NCBI RefSeq assembly: GCF_016862215.1
Contig: NZ_BOMN01000054.1
Location: 41,050 to 105,049 of the forward strand
DNA: 64,000 nucleotides
Direction: 5' to 3'
Source: Winogradskya humida
Lineage (GTDB): Bacteria > Actinomycetota > Actinomycetes > Mycobacteriales > Micromonosporaceae
Part shown: positions 42,971 through 51,399 of the stretch, in pieces
How positions within the stretch are numbered: the first letter of the stretch is position 1
Layout of the letters: each line of letters starts with the position of its first letter
Position numbers and translations under genes: made by a program
The notes under the pieces: model-generated
The model's input: only the letters and a program-made list of their open reading frames with translations
What the model was told of the DNA's origin: nothing
Database searches by the model: none

Positions 42971-43579
42971 GTGCCTTTTCCGGACGACGTCCTGACCGAT
43001 GAGGAGGAGGTCGTCCTCCATCTTCACCCGCATGCGCGGGCCGCGGTGCTGCCGATCGTGGTGCTGGCCGCAGCCCTCGCCGTGATGATCATGGTGTGGG
43101 TGATGTTGCCGCCGAATACCGGTGGGCTGATCGGTGTCTGCGTGGTCGGCGCGGTGGCGTTCTTCGTGGCGGTGCGCCGCGGGGTGTGGCCGTTGCTGGT
43201 GTGGCGCACGACCCATTACGTGATCACCGATGAGCGGATCCTGCTGCAGGACGGGGTCGTGGCCCGGGAGCGGCGGGATCTGCCGCTCAACCGGATCAAC
43301 GACCACGTTGCGACCCAGTCCCTGCTCGACCGGGTGCTGGGGTGCGGGACGCTCACCGTGGATTCGATCGGGGAGCGCTCCGCCGTGCTCGCGTCGGTGC
43401 CGCACGTGCAGCAGGTGCAGACGACGCTCTACGAGCTCATCGAGACCGACCGCGAGCTGCGGCCGGACGACGACGATGAGGCGGAAGTGCTGGAGGAGCC
43501 GGTGGTCACACAGCGCGGCGTTGCGCGTCGATCTCCTGGGCGATCTCCGCGTCCAGGCGGCCCTCCGACTCGGCGCTGA
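42971..43579 (+). CDS. Bacterial PH-domain membrane protein (DUF304/YdbT-like)
   Basis: 202 residues: an N-terminal acidic start (PFPDDVLTDEEEVVLHLHPHARA), two membrane helices (VLPIVVLAAALAVMIMVWVML and GGLIGVCVVGAVAFFVAVRR), then the bacterial PH domain TTHYVITDERILLQDGVVARERRDLPLNRINDHVATQSLLDRVLGCGTLTVDS. The tail is Pro/Arg-rich. Function is unknown; this family is often near biotin ligase genes in actinomycetes. It starts GTG 42971, 4 bases after birA. The last 74 bases overlap the convergent GtrA gene. Confidence 0.88.
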   Translation: MPFPDDVLTDEEEVVLHLHPHARAAVLPIVVLAAALAVMIMVWVMLPPNTGGLIGVCVVGAVAFFVAVRRGVWPLLVWRTTHYVITDERILLQDGVVARERRDLPLNRINDHVATQSLLDRVLGCGTLTVDSIGERSAVLASVPHVQQVQTTLYELIETDRELRPDDDDEAEVLEEPVVTQRGVARRSPGRSPRPGGPPTRR

Positions 43580-44069
43580 GCTCGGCCAGACCGGCCGCGA
43601 CGTCCATGCCGGCGACGCTGGCCTCGTGACCGTCGACTGCGGGCTTGAGGAAGACGAAGGTGCGGTAGGCCCAGAAACGGAACACCGTGGCGACCGCGAT
43701 GCCGAGCAGGGTGACGCCCATGAACAGGACGGCGTCCTTCTCCTCGCTGAGGCCGAAGCCGTACTTGCCGATGCCGACGGCGCCCGACTGGATCACCATG
43801 CCCGCGAGGTTGAAGCCGAAGAACAGCGTGTATTCGCGGCGCAACGCGGTGCGGGTGTGGTTGCGGTAGGTCCAGAAGCGGTTGGCGAGGTAGGCCAGCG
43901 TTGTCGTGACGACGGTGGCGATGATGCTCGCCTTCACGGCGCCGATGGGCAGCAGTGCCCAGGTGATCGCCATGTAGAGGAGCGTGTTCGCTGCACCGAT
44001 AACGCCGAACGCCAGGGCCTCGGGGGCGAGGTGGCGGAGGCGTTCCGACAGCGGGCGGGCTGAAGGCAT
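43506..44069 (-). CDS. GtrA family protein, copy 1
   Basis: 187 residues with four membrane helices in the GtrA fold: LAFGVIGAANTLLYMAITWALL, IIATVVTTTLAYLANRFWTYRN (conserved NRFWTYRN), YTLFFGFNLAGMVIQSGAVG and LLGIAVATVFRFWAYRTFVFLKP, whose FRFWAYRTFVF motif is diagnostic. GtrA proteins flip polyprenyl-linked sugars or assist arabinan/teichoic-acid chain decoration. A C-terminal acidic extension (about 45 residues) lies in the region overlapping the PH-domain gene. The related copy 2 lies 62 bases upstream on the same strand. Confidence 0.9.
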   Translation of the reverse strand: MPSARPLSERLRHLAPEALAFGVIGAANTLLYMAITWALLPIGAVKASIIATVVTTTLAYLANRFWTYRNHTRTALRREYTLFFGFNLAGMVIQSGAVGIGKYGFGLSEEKDAVLFMGVTLLGIAVATVFRFWAYRTFVFLKPAVDGHEASVAGMDVAAGLAELSAESEGRLDAEIAQEIDAQRRAV

Positions 44070-44131
44070 TGGGCAACCTTAAGGGGGGAAGGGATAAGAC
44101 GACGAACCGAACCGGAAGCTGGGGTTCGTCG

Positions 44132-44770
44132 TCACATTCGCCGGACGGCGCTCGGCGCCGTCTTGTGGGTGGGGAGCGCCGTCATCTTCGCGACCGGCGG
44201 GGCCGGGTCTGCCGGGGCGGCCGCAGGGGCCGGAGCCGGGACCGGGGCCTCGCCGAAGACGAAGCGGCGGTACGACCAGAAACGGAAAAGCGTGCCCACG
44301 GCGGTGCCGACCAGCTGGCCGGAGATGTTGTCCGCGAGCGGGGTCTGGAACTCGGGCCAGATGGAGCCGAGCCCGTAGTGGCTGATCGCGAGGCAGGCCA
44401 GACCGATGCCCAGGCCGACACCGTTGAGCAGGAAGAACACGGTGTACTGGCGGGCCATGTTGGTGTGCTCGCGATGTCGCCAGGTCCAGTAGCGGTTGCC
44501 GGCGAAGGCAACGGACGTGGCGATCAGGGTGGAGCCGGTCTTGGCGAGCAGTGACTCGGCGCCGGTCTGCAGCAGCACGTTGAAGATGACGAGGTCGATG
44601 GCGAACGCGATGCCGCCGACGGTGCCGAATTTGCCGACCTCGCGCACCAAAGCCCCGAAGCGTGCCCGCAGAGCGGGCAGGATCGTGGCAGCAGGCACAG
44701 CCTCGAGAGTACCGGCGTCCGTCACCCGCTGCTGTTTTCGTGAGCGACTCTTAATCCGCGGGGGTCGCAT
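44132..44770 (-). CDS. GtrA family protein, copy 2
   Basis: 212 residues (167 without the N-terminal leader and the Pro/Ala tail): KFGTVGGIAFAIDLVIFNVLL, STLIATSVAFAGNRYWTWRHRE, YTVFFLLNGVGLGIGLACLAI, QLVGTAVGTLFRFWSYRRFVFGE. Same family as copy 1 but diverged. The start is ambiguous: ATG 44770, which overlaps the upstream sigma gene by 20 bases, or GTG 44725. Two adjacent GtrA genes suggest two substrate-specific flippases or a heteromeric complex. No glycosyltransferase partner is visible next to them. Confidence 0.9.
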   Translation of the reverse strand: MRPPRIKSRSRKQQRVTDAGTLEAVPAATILPALRARFGALVREVGKFGTVGGIAFAIDLVIFNVLLQTGAESLLAKTGSTLIATSVAFAGNRYWTWRHREHTNMARQYTVFFLLNGVGLGIGLACLAISHYGLGSIWPEFQTPLADNISGQLVGTAVGTLFRFWSYRRFVFGEAPVPAPAPAAAPADPAPPVAKMTALPTHKTAPSAVRRM

Positions 44771-45536
44771 GGTTCCGCTGTCTGTACGGTCGGTAGTGAC
44801 GCTGGTTGATTTCGGTCACTTCCGCCAATCGAGCCCGGCACTCCGTACACCACGCCACGTGAGCCTCAAGGCGCACGGAGTCACGATGCGCGAGCCGGCC
44901 CCGGACGCGGCCGCCCAGCCGGTCGCCGACCCAGCGGCACTCGGGTGGGTCGGCCACGGCGACATGCTGCTGCAGATAGAGCCGGCGAAGACCCTCACGC
45001 GCGCGGTGGGCGAGCACGGCGACCGCGTTGGGGGTCAGGCCGAGCTGCGGCGCCACCTCGGCGGGGCTCGCGCCTTCTATTTCGGTACGCCAGAGCACGT
45101 CACGCCACCTGTCGGGCAACGCGTTGTACGCCCGCGCCGCGTACGTCCGCTCGAGCCGTTCCAGCGCGGGGTCGAGAAACGGCTGCCCCTCGTCGTACCG
45201 GGTCAGATCATCGGTGAACTCGAGCCGGCGGTCCCGGCGTGCCCGGTGGTAGAGAACGTGCCGCAGGGTCGTGTGCAGGTAGGCCCGGAACGCCACGATC
45301 GGCCCCCGCCCGGCCCGCAGCGTGGCGAGCACCTTGGCGAACGTCTCGGAGACCAGGTCATCGGCGTCCGAGGGGTCGGTGACCAGCCCGTGGGCGAACG
45401 CGCGCGCCGCCGACCGGTGCCGCTGGTAGAGCAATCCGTAGGCGTCGGTGTTACCCGCCCGCACCGCAGCCAGCAACTCGGTGTCAGCGTCATCGGCCGA
45501 CGAGCCTGACAAGCCCGAGCCTGCCGGGTTCGTCAT
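44751..45536 (-). CDS. ECF sigma factor with fused C-terminal zinc-finger-like domain
   Basis: 261 residues. Region 2: AVRAGNTDAYGLLYQRHRSAARAFAHGLV ... DADDLVSETFAKVLATLR, and region 4: ALPDRWRDVLWRTEIEGASPAEVAPQLGLTPNAVAVLAHRAREGLRRLYLQ. After the sigma core an extra 70 residues contain ADPPECRW and VRLEAHVAWCTECRARLAEV, a His-x3-Cys-x2-Cys pattern as in zinc-binding anti-sigma factors. So the protein may carry its own anti-sigma-like sensor. GtrA copy 2 starts at its 3' end, and the pckG upstream region lies on the other side. Its stimulus is unknown. Confidence 0.88.
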   Translation of the reverse strand: MTNPAGSGLSGSSADDADTELLAAVRAGNTDAYGLLYQRHRSAARAFAHGLVTDPSDADDLVSETFAKVLATLRAGRGPIVAFRAYLHTTLRHVLYHRARRDRRLEFTDDLTRYDEGQPFLDPALERLERTYAARAYNALPDRWRDVLWRTEIEGASPAEVAPQLGLTPNAVAVLAHRAREGLRRLYLQQHVAVADPPECRWVGDRLGGRVRGRLAHRDSVRLEAHVAWCTECRARLAEVTEINQRHYRPYRQRNHATPAD

Positions 45537-45617
45537 TCCTGCCTCCTGAAGCGGGGGGAGTGAGAGGAAAGACCCAACTACCAGCCAGCTTATGCCCTTT
45601 TGTCCACTTTGTGAAAG

Positions 45618-45631
45618 TGGGAGCGCTCCCT
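45618..45631. promoter_or_regulatory. CebR-like LacI-family operator
   Basis: TGGGAGCGCTCCCT matches the TGGGAGCGCTCCCA operator known for the cello-oligosaccharide repressor CebR at 13 of 14 positions. It lies 190 bases before pckG and 82 bases from the divergent sigma gene. A 7-base hairpin CCACTTT/AAAGTGG overlaps its left side. Function is inferred. Confidence 0.6.
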
Positions 45632-45690
45632 GCTCGGAGTTGCGCTAGGAAGCGAAGAATCAATCGCTAATGAGCATGACGCCTGAAGAT

Positions 45691-45706
45691 TGTGTGGTCT
45701 TCCACA
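45691..45706. promoter_or_regulatory. Possible CRP/GlxR-like site upstream of pckG
   Basis: TGTGTGGTCTTCCACA has the TGTG-8 bases-CACA symmetry of actinobacterial CRP/GlxR sites but lacks the ideal TGTGA/TCACA at one position on each side. It lies 115 bases before the start codon. Weak on its own. Confidence 0.35.
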
Positions 45707-45820
45707 GGATCGACCGACGAAACCAACGTTTTATCGGCTTAGGCTGACGTGATCCCCGTTACGTGAGGGCCGGACAACCGGCCTGATTCGTCACAGGTCA
45801 TGCCGACCGGAGGGAATCAC

Positions 45821-47626
45821 ATGTCCAGCCATCCCACACCGCACACCCGACTGCGCGCCTGGGTCGACGAGACCGCGGCGCTCACCCAGCCCGACCGCAT
45901 CGTCTGGTGCGACGGCTCCGACAAGGAGTGGACGCGCCTCACCGACGAGCTCGTGGCCGCCGGCTCCCTCGTCCGACTGGACCGCGCCCGCCGCCCCAAC
46001 TCGTTCTGGGCCCGCACCGACCCCGGGGATGTCGCCCGGGTCGAGGAACGCACGTTCATCTGTTCCGCCGATCCCGCCGACGCCGGCCCCACCAACAACT
46101 GGATGGCGCCGGCCGAGATGATGCAGACGATGACCGGGCTCTACCGGGGCTGCATGCGTGGACGCACGATGTACGTCGTCCCGTTCTGCATGGGCCCGCT
46201 CGACGCGCCGAACCCCATGTTCGGCGTGGAGCTGACCGACAGCGCCTACGTCGTGGCCTCGATGAAGATCATGACGAGGATGGGTACGACGGTGCTGAAC
46301 GCCATGGGTGCCGACGCCGACTTCGTCCCGGCCCTGCACTCCGTGGGTGCGCCGCTCGATGACGGACAGGAGGACGTCGCTTGGCCGTGCAACGAGACGA
46401 AGTACATCTCCCACTTCCCGGAGACCCGCGAGATCTGGTCGTACGGCTCCGGGTACGGCGGCAACTCCCTGCTCGGCAAGAAGTGCTTCGCCCTGCGGAT
46501 CGCCAGCGTCGCCGCCCGTGACGAGGGCTGGCTCGCCGAACACATGCTGATCATGAAGCTGACCTCACCCGCGGGCCGGGTCCGCTACGTGGCCGGTGCG
46601 TTCCCCTCGGCGTGCGGCAAGACCAACCTGGCGATGCTCCAGCCGACGCTGCCGGGCTGGAAGGTGGAGACCGTCGGCGACGACATCGCCTGGATGCGCT
46701 TCGGTGAGGACGGGCGGCTCTGGGCCACCAACCCCGAGTTCGGCCTCTTCGGCGTCGCGCCGGGCACAGATCAACACACCAACCCCAATGCGATGCGTAC
46801 GCTCGCCCGCGGCAATTCCGTGTTCACCAACGTCGCACTGACCGACGACGGCGACATCTGGTGGGAGGGCATGGGTGAACCGCCCGCGCACCTGACCGAC
46901 TGGAAGGGCGAGGACTGGACCCCCGATTCGCCCGGCCCGTCCAGCCATCCGAACAGCCGCTTCTGCACGCCTATCAGCCAGTGCCCGATCCTCGCGCCGG
47001 AATACGACGACCCGCGCGGCGTACCCATCGATGCGATTCTCTTCGGTGGCCGGCGCCGGACGACCGTGCCCCTGGTGACCGAGGCCCGGGACTGGGTGCA
47101 CGGCGTCTACTTCGGTGCGACGCTCTCGTCGGAGACCACGGCGGCGGCGGTCGGCAAGGTCGGGGTGGTGCGCCGGGACCCGATGGCGATGCTGCCGTTC
47201 ATCGGATACAACGCCGGCGACTACTTCAACCACTGGATCGAGATGGGTAAGGCGGCGTCCGGCGACGCGGAGCTGCTGCCGAAGATCTTCTACGTGAACT
47301 GGTTCCGCCGTGGTGACGACGGCCGGTTCCTCTGGCCCGGGTTCGGCGAGAATTCCCGGGTCCTCAAGTGGATCGTCGAGCGGCTGGACGGCGAGGGCGA
47401 GGCGATCGAGACGCCGATCGGGCACGTGCCGACGCCCGAAGCGCTCGACCTGACCGGTCTGGACCTCGACGAGGCCGACGTGCGAGCGGTGCTGAGCGTC
47501 GACACCGACGAGTGGCTCGCCGAGATCCCGCAGGTCGAGGAGTGGTTCGCCAAGTTCGGCGACAAGCTCCCGGCCGTGCTCTGGTCCGAGCTCGACGCGC
47601 TCAAGTCCCGCCTCAACGCCGCGTGA
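45821..47626 (+). CDS. pckG: Phosphoenolpyruvate carboxykinase (GTP)
   Basis: 601 residues. Converts oxaloacetate and GTP to phosphoenolpyruvate, the first gluconeogenic step. Seen: RRPNSFWARTDPGDVARVEERTFIC, the active-site/P-loop GAFPSACGKTNLAML with the mobile-loop Cys, the metal/guanine region VGDDIAWMRFGEDGRLWATNPEFG, and FGGRRRTTVPLV. ATG 45821 is fixed by GGAGGG 6 bases upstream; ATG 45800 would be upstream of that site. Full-length, all catalytic motifs intact. Preceded by a 284-base gap holding operator candidates. Confidence 0.96.
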   Translation: MSSHPTPHTRLRAWVDETAALTQPDRIVWCDGSDKEWTRLTDELVAAGSLVRLDRARRPNSFWARTDPGDVARVEERTFICSADPADAGPTNNWMAPAEMMQTMTGLYRGCMRGRTMYVVPFCMGPLDAPNPMFGVELTDSAYVVASMKIMTRMGTTVLNAMGADADFVPALHSVGAPLDDGQEDVAWPCNETKYISHFPETREIWSYGSGYGGNSLLGKKCFALRIASVAARDEGWLAEHMLIMKLTSPAGRVRYVAGAFPSACGKTNLAMLQPTLPGWKVETVGDDIAWMRFGEDGRLWATNPEFGLFGVAPGTDQHTNPNAMRTLARGNSVFTNVALTDDGDIWWEGMGEPPAHLTDWKGEDWTPDSPGPSSHPNSRFCTPISQCPILAPEYDDPRGVPIDAILFGGRRRTTVPLVTEARDWVHGVYFGATLSSETTAAAVGKVGVVRRDPMAMLPFIGYNAGDYFNHWIEMGKAASGDAELLPKIFYVNWFRRGDDGRFLWPGFGENSRVLKWIVERLDGEGEAIETPIGHVPTPEALDLTGLDLDEADVRAVLSVDTDEWLAEIPQVEEWFAKFGDKLPAVLWSELDALKSRLNAA

Positions 47627-47702
47627 TGCCCCGCGCCCGCCTTGCGTCGCGCTCACGCGCGACAAAGTTCGAGGCGGGCGCGGACTGGGTACCAACAACG
47701 TC

Positions 47703-48560
47703 ATGACGAGCGCGACAGTGACCCCGGGCGTCGACTACGGGCGACCGGTGGCTGTCCGGGTGCTGACCGGGCTGCTGATCGCGACGGCTGCGGCCACCGC
47801 GGGGGTCGAGCTCCTCAATTACTGGTACGCGACCGAGCACGGTTTCGGGCTCGCCGTCCGAACAGGCTGGGCTCTGCTCCGTACGGTCGGCTGGCTGATC
47901 TTGATCTGGCATGTGCGCCGCGGCAGGGCAGCGGCCCGTCCCCTCGGTCTGATCCTCGCCGTCACCACCGTCTTCGCGGTCGGCCGCCTGCTCGTCCCGC
48001 GTGAGGGCACCCCGCCGACCGCCGGTGTCCTCGGGTTCGCCGCCCTGACCGTGCTCTGCGTGACCGTGGTGGTGCTGCTATACCGGCACCCGGCCGTGCA
48101 GGAACATCTGGTCCGGCACCCCAACAAGATCGTGCTGACCCGCGACGGGTTCGAGTGGCGCGAGGCGACCCCGAAACGCCCGCCGCTCGCCGCCTGGGCC
48201 ATCACCGCGCGGGTCGCGTCCTTCACCTACAGCCCGCTGATGCTCGTGCCCGCGCTGATCTCGGTCAGCGAGCTCGGTGCCCGCCCCGAATGGCTGCTCG
48301 CGGTCATCTTCTGGTTCGCGGCCGGCATCGGCGTCAGCTACGCGGTTCTCCTCGCGACCTACTTCCTGCTCAAGGGCAAGCCCTGGGCCCGCGCGCACCT
48401 CATCTGGATCACCATCGGGTCCCTCGTCATCGACCTGCCGCTCTGCTACCTGCTGCTGGGCACCGATGGCCTGATCCGGGACGGGTCCCCGCTGGTCGCC
48501 GCGTCCCTGCTGACCGTCTATTCGTTGTGGCGCGTGGCGCGGGTCGAAAAAGCCGCATGA
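47703..48560 (+). CDS. Multi-pass membrane protein of unknown function
   Basis: 285 residues, about eight membrane helices (VLTGLLIATAAATAGVELL, LILIWHVRRGRAAA, LGFAALTVLCVTVVVLLY, SPLMLVPALISVSEL, LAVIFWFAAGIGVSYAVLLATYFLL, LIWITIGSLVIDLPLCYLLLG). A central loop EWREATPKRPPLAAWA faces the cytoplasm or exterior. I do not recognise a family. It overlaps the FAD reductase by ATGA, so a role in polyprenyl or membrane-lipid metabolism is conceivable from context only. Confidence 0.8.
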   Translation: MTSATVTPGVDYGRPVAVRVLTGLLIATAAATAGVELLNYWYATEHGFGLAVRTGWALLRTVGWLILIWHVRRGRAAARPLGLILAVTTVFAVGRLLVPREGTPPTAGVLGFAALTVLCVTVVVLLYRHPAVQEHLVRHPNKIVLTRDGFEWREATPKRPPLAAWAITARVASFTYSPLMLVPALISVSELGARPEWLLAVIFWFAAGIGVSYAVLLATYFLLKGKPWARAHLIWITIGSLVIDLPLCYLLLGTDGLIRDGSPLVAASLLTVYSLWRVARVEKAA

Positions 48561-49675
48561 CCTATGACGTGGTGATCGTCGGTGCCGGCCCCGCAGGTTC
48601 GGCCGCCGCGATCGCCGCGCGACGGGCCGGGGCGTCGGTGCTGCTGCTCGACCGTTCCGCGTTTCCGCGCGACAAGGTGTGCGGGGACGGCATCGCCGCC
48701 GAGGCGTTCGACGTGCTCGACGACCTCGGCGTCACCGGCATCGCGGACGGGTTCCCGCCGATCGGGTCCCTGCGTCTGGTCGCCCCGAGCGGCGCCGAGG
48801 TGGCCCGTCCCCTGCCACGCCCGGCACACACCATCCCCCGTCTCGTGTTCGACGAACTGCTGGTCGAGGCGGCGGTTGCCCGCGGTGCGGAGCTGCGGCA
48901 GCACGCGGTTCGTGAGTTGCGACACGATCGCGGCGATGTGGTTCTTGACGGGCGGATCAGGGCCCGGATTGTCATCGGCGCGGACGGCGCGGGCTCCGTC
49001 GTGCGGCGGTGGCTCGGGCATCCGGCCAACCCGCCCGGGCACCTGGCCATCGCGATCCGGGGCTATGGGCCCGCCATCGGCAGCGAGCAGCTCATCCGGA
49101 CCACGAGCGCGCGCTGGCCCGCGTACGCATGGTCGTTTCCGCTCGGGGACGGCACCGCCAACATCGGGTACGGCGAGGTGCTGCGGGGGCGGGCGCTCAC
49201 GAAGGCGTACCTGACGGGTCGTCTTGCCGATCTGCTGCCCGGCAGCGTCCCCACCGGGATGCGGGCCCACCACCTGCCTCTTTCCACCCACCGTCCGGCG
49301 CCTGCCCGCGGCCCGGTGCTGCTCGCCGGCGACGCCCTGTCCCTGATCAACCCGTTCACCGGGGAGGGAATTTTCTACGCCGTGCTCTCCGGGTCGCTGG
49401 CCGGTACGGCCGCGGCCACCGGTCCGCAGCGGGCCGCCGCGGGATACACCCGGGCGCTGCGGGCCCGCCTCGGCCGGCATCTGCGGCACTCCGGAACGGC
49501 GGCGCTGCTCACCAGGCAGACATGGGTGGTCGACGCCGCGGTCCGCGCCGCCCGCCGGGACGGCCGGGTTTTCCGCCGGATGGTGGATCTCGGCCTCGGT
49601 GACGGGGTCTTCGATCTTCGGACGATCGGCCGGATCGGGGCCGAGATGCTCCATTTCGCCCAGCCGCCCTCTTGA
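48557..49675 (+). CDS. FAD-dependent oxidoreductase, geranylgeranyl reductase family
   Basis: 372 residues. FAD motif VVIVGAGPAGSAAAIAARRAGASVLLLDR, KVCGDGIAAEAFDVL (conserved CGDG), second binding motif RIVIGADGAGSVVRRWLG, and VLLAGDALSLINPFTGEGIFYAVLSG. Members saturate isoprenoid double bonds (plant GGR, archaeal lipids, mycobacterial MenJ on menaquinone). The gene sits between a membrane protein and a cis-prenyltransferase with 4-base overlaps, so a polyprenyl chain or menaquinone side chain is the probable substrate. The start is ATG 48557. Confidence 0.9.
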   Translation: MTYDVVIVGAGPAGSAAAIAARRAGASVLLLDRSAFPRDKVCGDGIAAEAFDVLDDLGVTGIADGFPPIGSLRLVAPSGAEVARPLPRPAHTIPRLVFDELLVEAAVARGAELRQHAVRELRHDRGDVVLDGRIRARIVIGADGAGSVVRRWLGHPANPPGHLAIAIRGYGPAIGSEQLIRTTSARWPAYAWSFPLGDGTANIGYGEVLRGRALTKAYLTGRLADLLPGSVPTGMRAHHLPLSTHRPAPARGPVLLAGDALSLINPFTGEGIFYAVLSGSLAGTAAATGPQRAAAGYTRALRARLGRHLRHSGTAALLTRQTWVVDAAVRAARRDGRVFRRMVDLGLGDGVFDLRTIGRIGAEMLHFAQPPS

Positions 49676-49707
49676 GCCTGAGCGTCCGGTCGCTAGGCTT
49701 GGCCGCG

Positions 49708-50478
49708 ATGACTCTGCGGTCCCTGGTCTACTCCCTGTACGAGCGGCGACTCGCCGGCAAGCTGGCCGGCAAGCCGGTGCCTCAGCACGTCGGTGTCATG
49801 TGTGACGGCAACCGGCGCTGGGCCCGCGAGATGGGTTTCGTCGACCCTAACGACGGCCACCGCGTCGGCGCGCTGCGCATCAAGGAGCTGCTCGGCTGGT
49901 GCGACCAGGCCGGGATCGGGCACGTCACGCTCTATCTGCTGGCCACCGACAACCTCCAGCGTCCGGCGGCTGAGCTCGACCCGCTGGTCACGATCATCGA
50001 GGACCTGGCGACCGAGCTGGCCGAGGAGGGCAACCCCTGGCGGCTGCGCATCGTCGGCGCGCTCGACCTGCTGCCGGCCCACACGGCCGCCGTCCTCAAG
50101 GCCGCGCAGGAGAAGACCCGCGACCGCACCGAGGGCGTCGAGGTCAACCTCGCGGTGGGCTACGGCGGCCGGCGGGAGATCACCGACGCTGTCCGCTCGC
50201 TGCTGCACGAGCAGGCCGCGGCCGGGCGCTCGCTGGAGGAGCTCGCCGAGATCCTCGACGTCGAGCACATCGCGGAGCACCTCTACACCCGCGGCCAGCC
50301 CGACCCCGACCTCGTCATCCGGACAAGCGGGGAGCAGCGGCTGTCGGGCTTCCTGCTGTGGCAGTCGGCGCACTCGGAGTTCTACTTCCACGACGCCAAC
50401 TGGCCCGACTTCCGCCGGACGGATTTCCTGCGGGCTCTGCGCTCCTACGCGAGTCGTCAGCGTCGTTACGGCGCTTGA
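49708..50478 (+). CDS. uppS: Cis-prenyltransferase (isoprenyl transferase, UppS/Rv1086-like)
   Basis: 256 residues. The IPP-binding HVGVMCDGNRRWAREMGF motif carries CDGNRRWA instead of MDGNGRWA, as in the short-chain actinobacterial branch (Rv1086-like, Z,E-farnesyl diphosphate). Also LYLLATDNLQRPAAELDPL, VNLAVGYGGRREI and DLVIRTSGEQRLSGFLLWQSAHSEFYF. Makes cis-polyprenyl diphosphates for carrier lipids. TTG 49672 would overlap the reductase stop as TTGA and is possible; ATG 49708 fits the domain better. Its 3' end overlaps the convergent transporter gene by 164 bases. Confidence 0.9.
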   Translation: MTLRSLVYSLYERRLAGKLAGKPVPQHVGVMCDGNRRWAREMGFVDPNDGHRVGALRIKELLGWCDQAGIGHVTLYLLATDNLQRPAAELDPLVTIIEDLATELAEEGNPWRLRIVGALDLLPAHTAAVLKAAQEKTRDRTEGVEVNLAVGYGGRREITDAVRSLLHEQAAAGRSLEELAEILDVEHIAEHLYTRGQPDPDLVIRTSGEQRLSGFLLWQSAHSEFYFHDANWPDFRRTDFLRALRSYASRQRRYGA

Positions 50479-51331
50479 TATCTCCCCCGCGCCGGCCCGC
50501 GGAGCGCGACGGCAGGTTGCTCACCCCCAGCACGCTGATGACGATGGCGATGCCGGCCCATTCGTGCGCATGCAGGTTCTGACCGAGCAGCAGCAACCCG
50601 AAGACCGCGGCGAAAACCGGATGCACGCTCATGAACATGCCGAAGACCTGCGCGGGAACGGTGCGCAACGCGATCAGGTCACCCGCGTAGGGCAGCGCGC
50701 TCAGCACCCCTGCGACGGCCGCCCAACCCAGCGCCGCCCCGGTCATCCGGCCCTGTATGAGAAGGATCACTGCGACGGGTAGGTAGCCCATCGCGGAGAG
50801 CGACGTAGCCACGGCCAGCCCCTCCACCCCCGGCAGCCGAGCCCCGATCAAACGATTGAGCAGGATGTACGCCGCCCAGCAGCCGGCCGCCACCAGCCCG
50901 CACGCGATTCCTGCGTAGTCGCTCGACGCCCCGGGCAGCACCAGGACGTAGACCCCGGCCCCGGCGGCAACGGCACAGACCAGATCCTTTCGCGTACGCG
51001 ACCCGAGCAGCGCCACCGCCAGCGGCCCGAGCACCTCCAGCGTCACCGCCAGCCCCAGCCCGATCCGCTCGACAGCCGAGTAGAGGCTCAGGTTCATCAC
51101 CGCGAAGACACCCGCGAGCAGCAGCGTCGGCCACCACTGTGACCAGGTGAAACGGCGCGGGTCGGGGCGCGCCATGGGCAGCAGGACGGCGGCGGCGACG
51201 AGCTGGCGCACGGCGACGACCCCGGCCGGTCCGATCGTGGCGAAGGCGTGCGCACCCGCCGCGGCACCGGCCTGATTGGCCGAGGCGCTCGCGAGCATCG
51301 TGGCGATGCCGGTCAACCGGCGTGATCTCAT
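50315..51331 (-). CDS. EamA/RhaT-type metabolite exporter
   Basis: 338 residues, about ten membrane helices in two EamA halves (first half ending around LGSRTRKDLV; second half YAGIACGLVAAGCWAAYILLNRL ... PVFAAVFGLLLLGQNLHAHEWAGIAIVISVLGVSNL). The hydrophilic C-terminal tail of about 60 residues (RRGGDIKRRNDADDSRRS ...) is encoded in the region antisense to uppS, so it may be a run-through extension. EamA proteins export amino acids or metabolites. It is divergent from a LysR regulator, a classic exporter-regulator arrangement. Confidence 0.85.
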   Translation of the reverse strand: MRSRRLTGIATMLASASANQAGAAAGAHAFATIGPAGVVAVRQLVAAAVLLPMARPDPRRFTWSQWWPTLLLAGVFAVMNLSLYSAVERIGLGLAVTLEVLGPLAVALLGSRTRKDLVCAVAAGAGVYVLVLPGASSDYAGIACGLVAAGCWAAYILLNRLIGARLPGVEGLAVATSLSAMGYLPVAVILLIQGRMTGAALGWAAVAGVLSALPYAGDLIALRTVPAQVFGMFMSVHPVFAAVFGLLLLGQNLHAHEWAGIAIVISVLGVSNLPSRSAGRRGGDIKRRNDADDSRRSAEPAGNPSGGSRASWRRGSRTPSAPTATAGSPTAAAPRLSG

Positions 51332-51399
51332 GCGCTCAGCCTCGGTCGCGGGCCTCCCGAAGAGAAATACGTCCCACGCCGCACTTATACGCTCTACGT

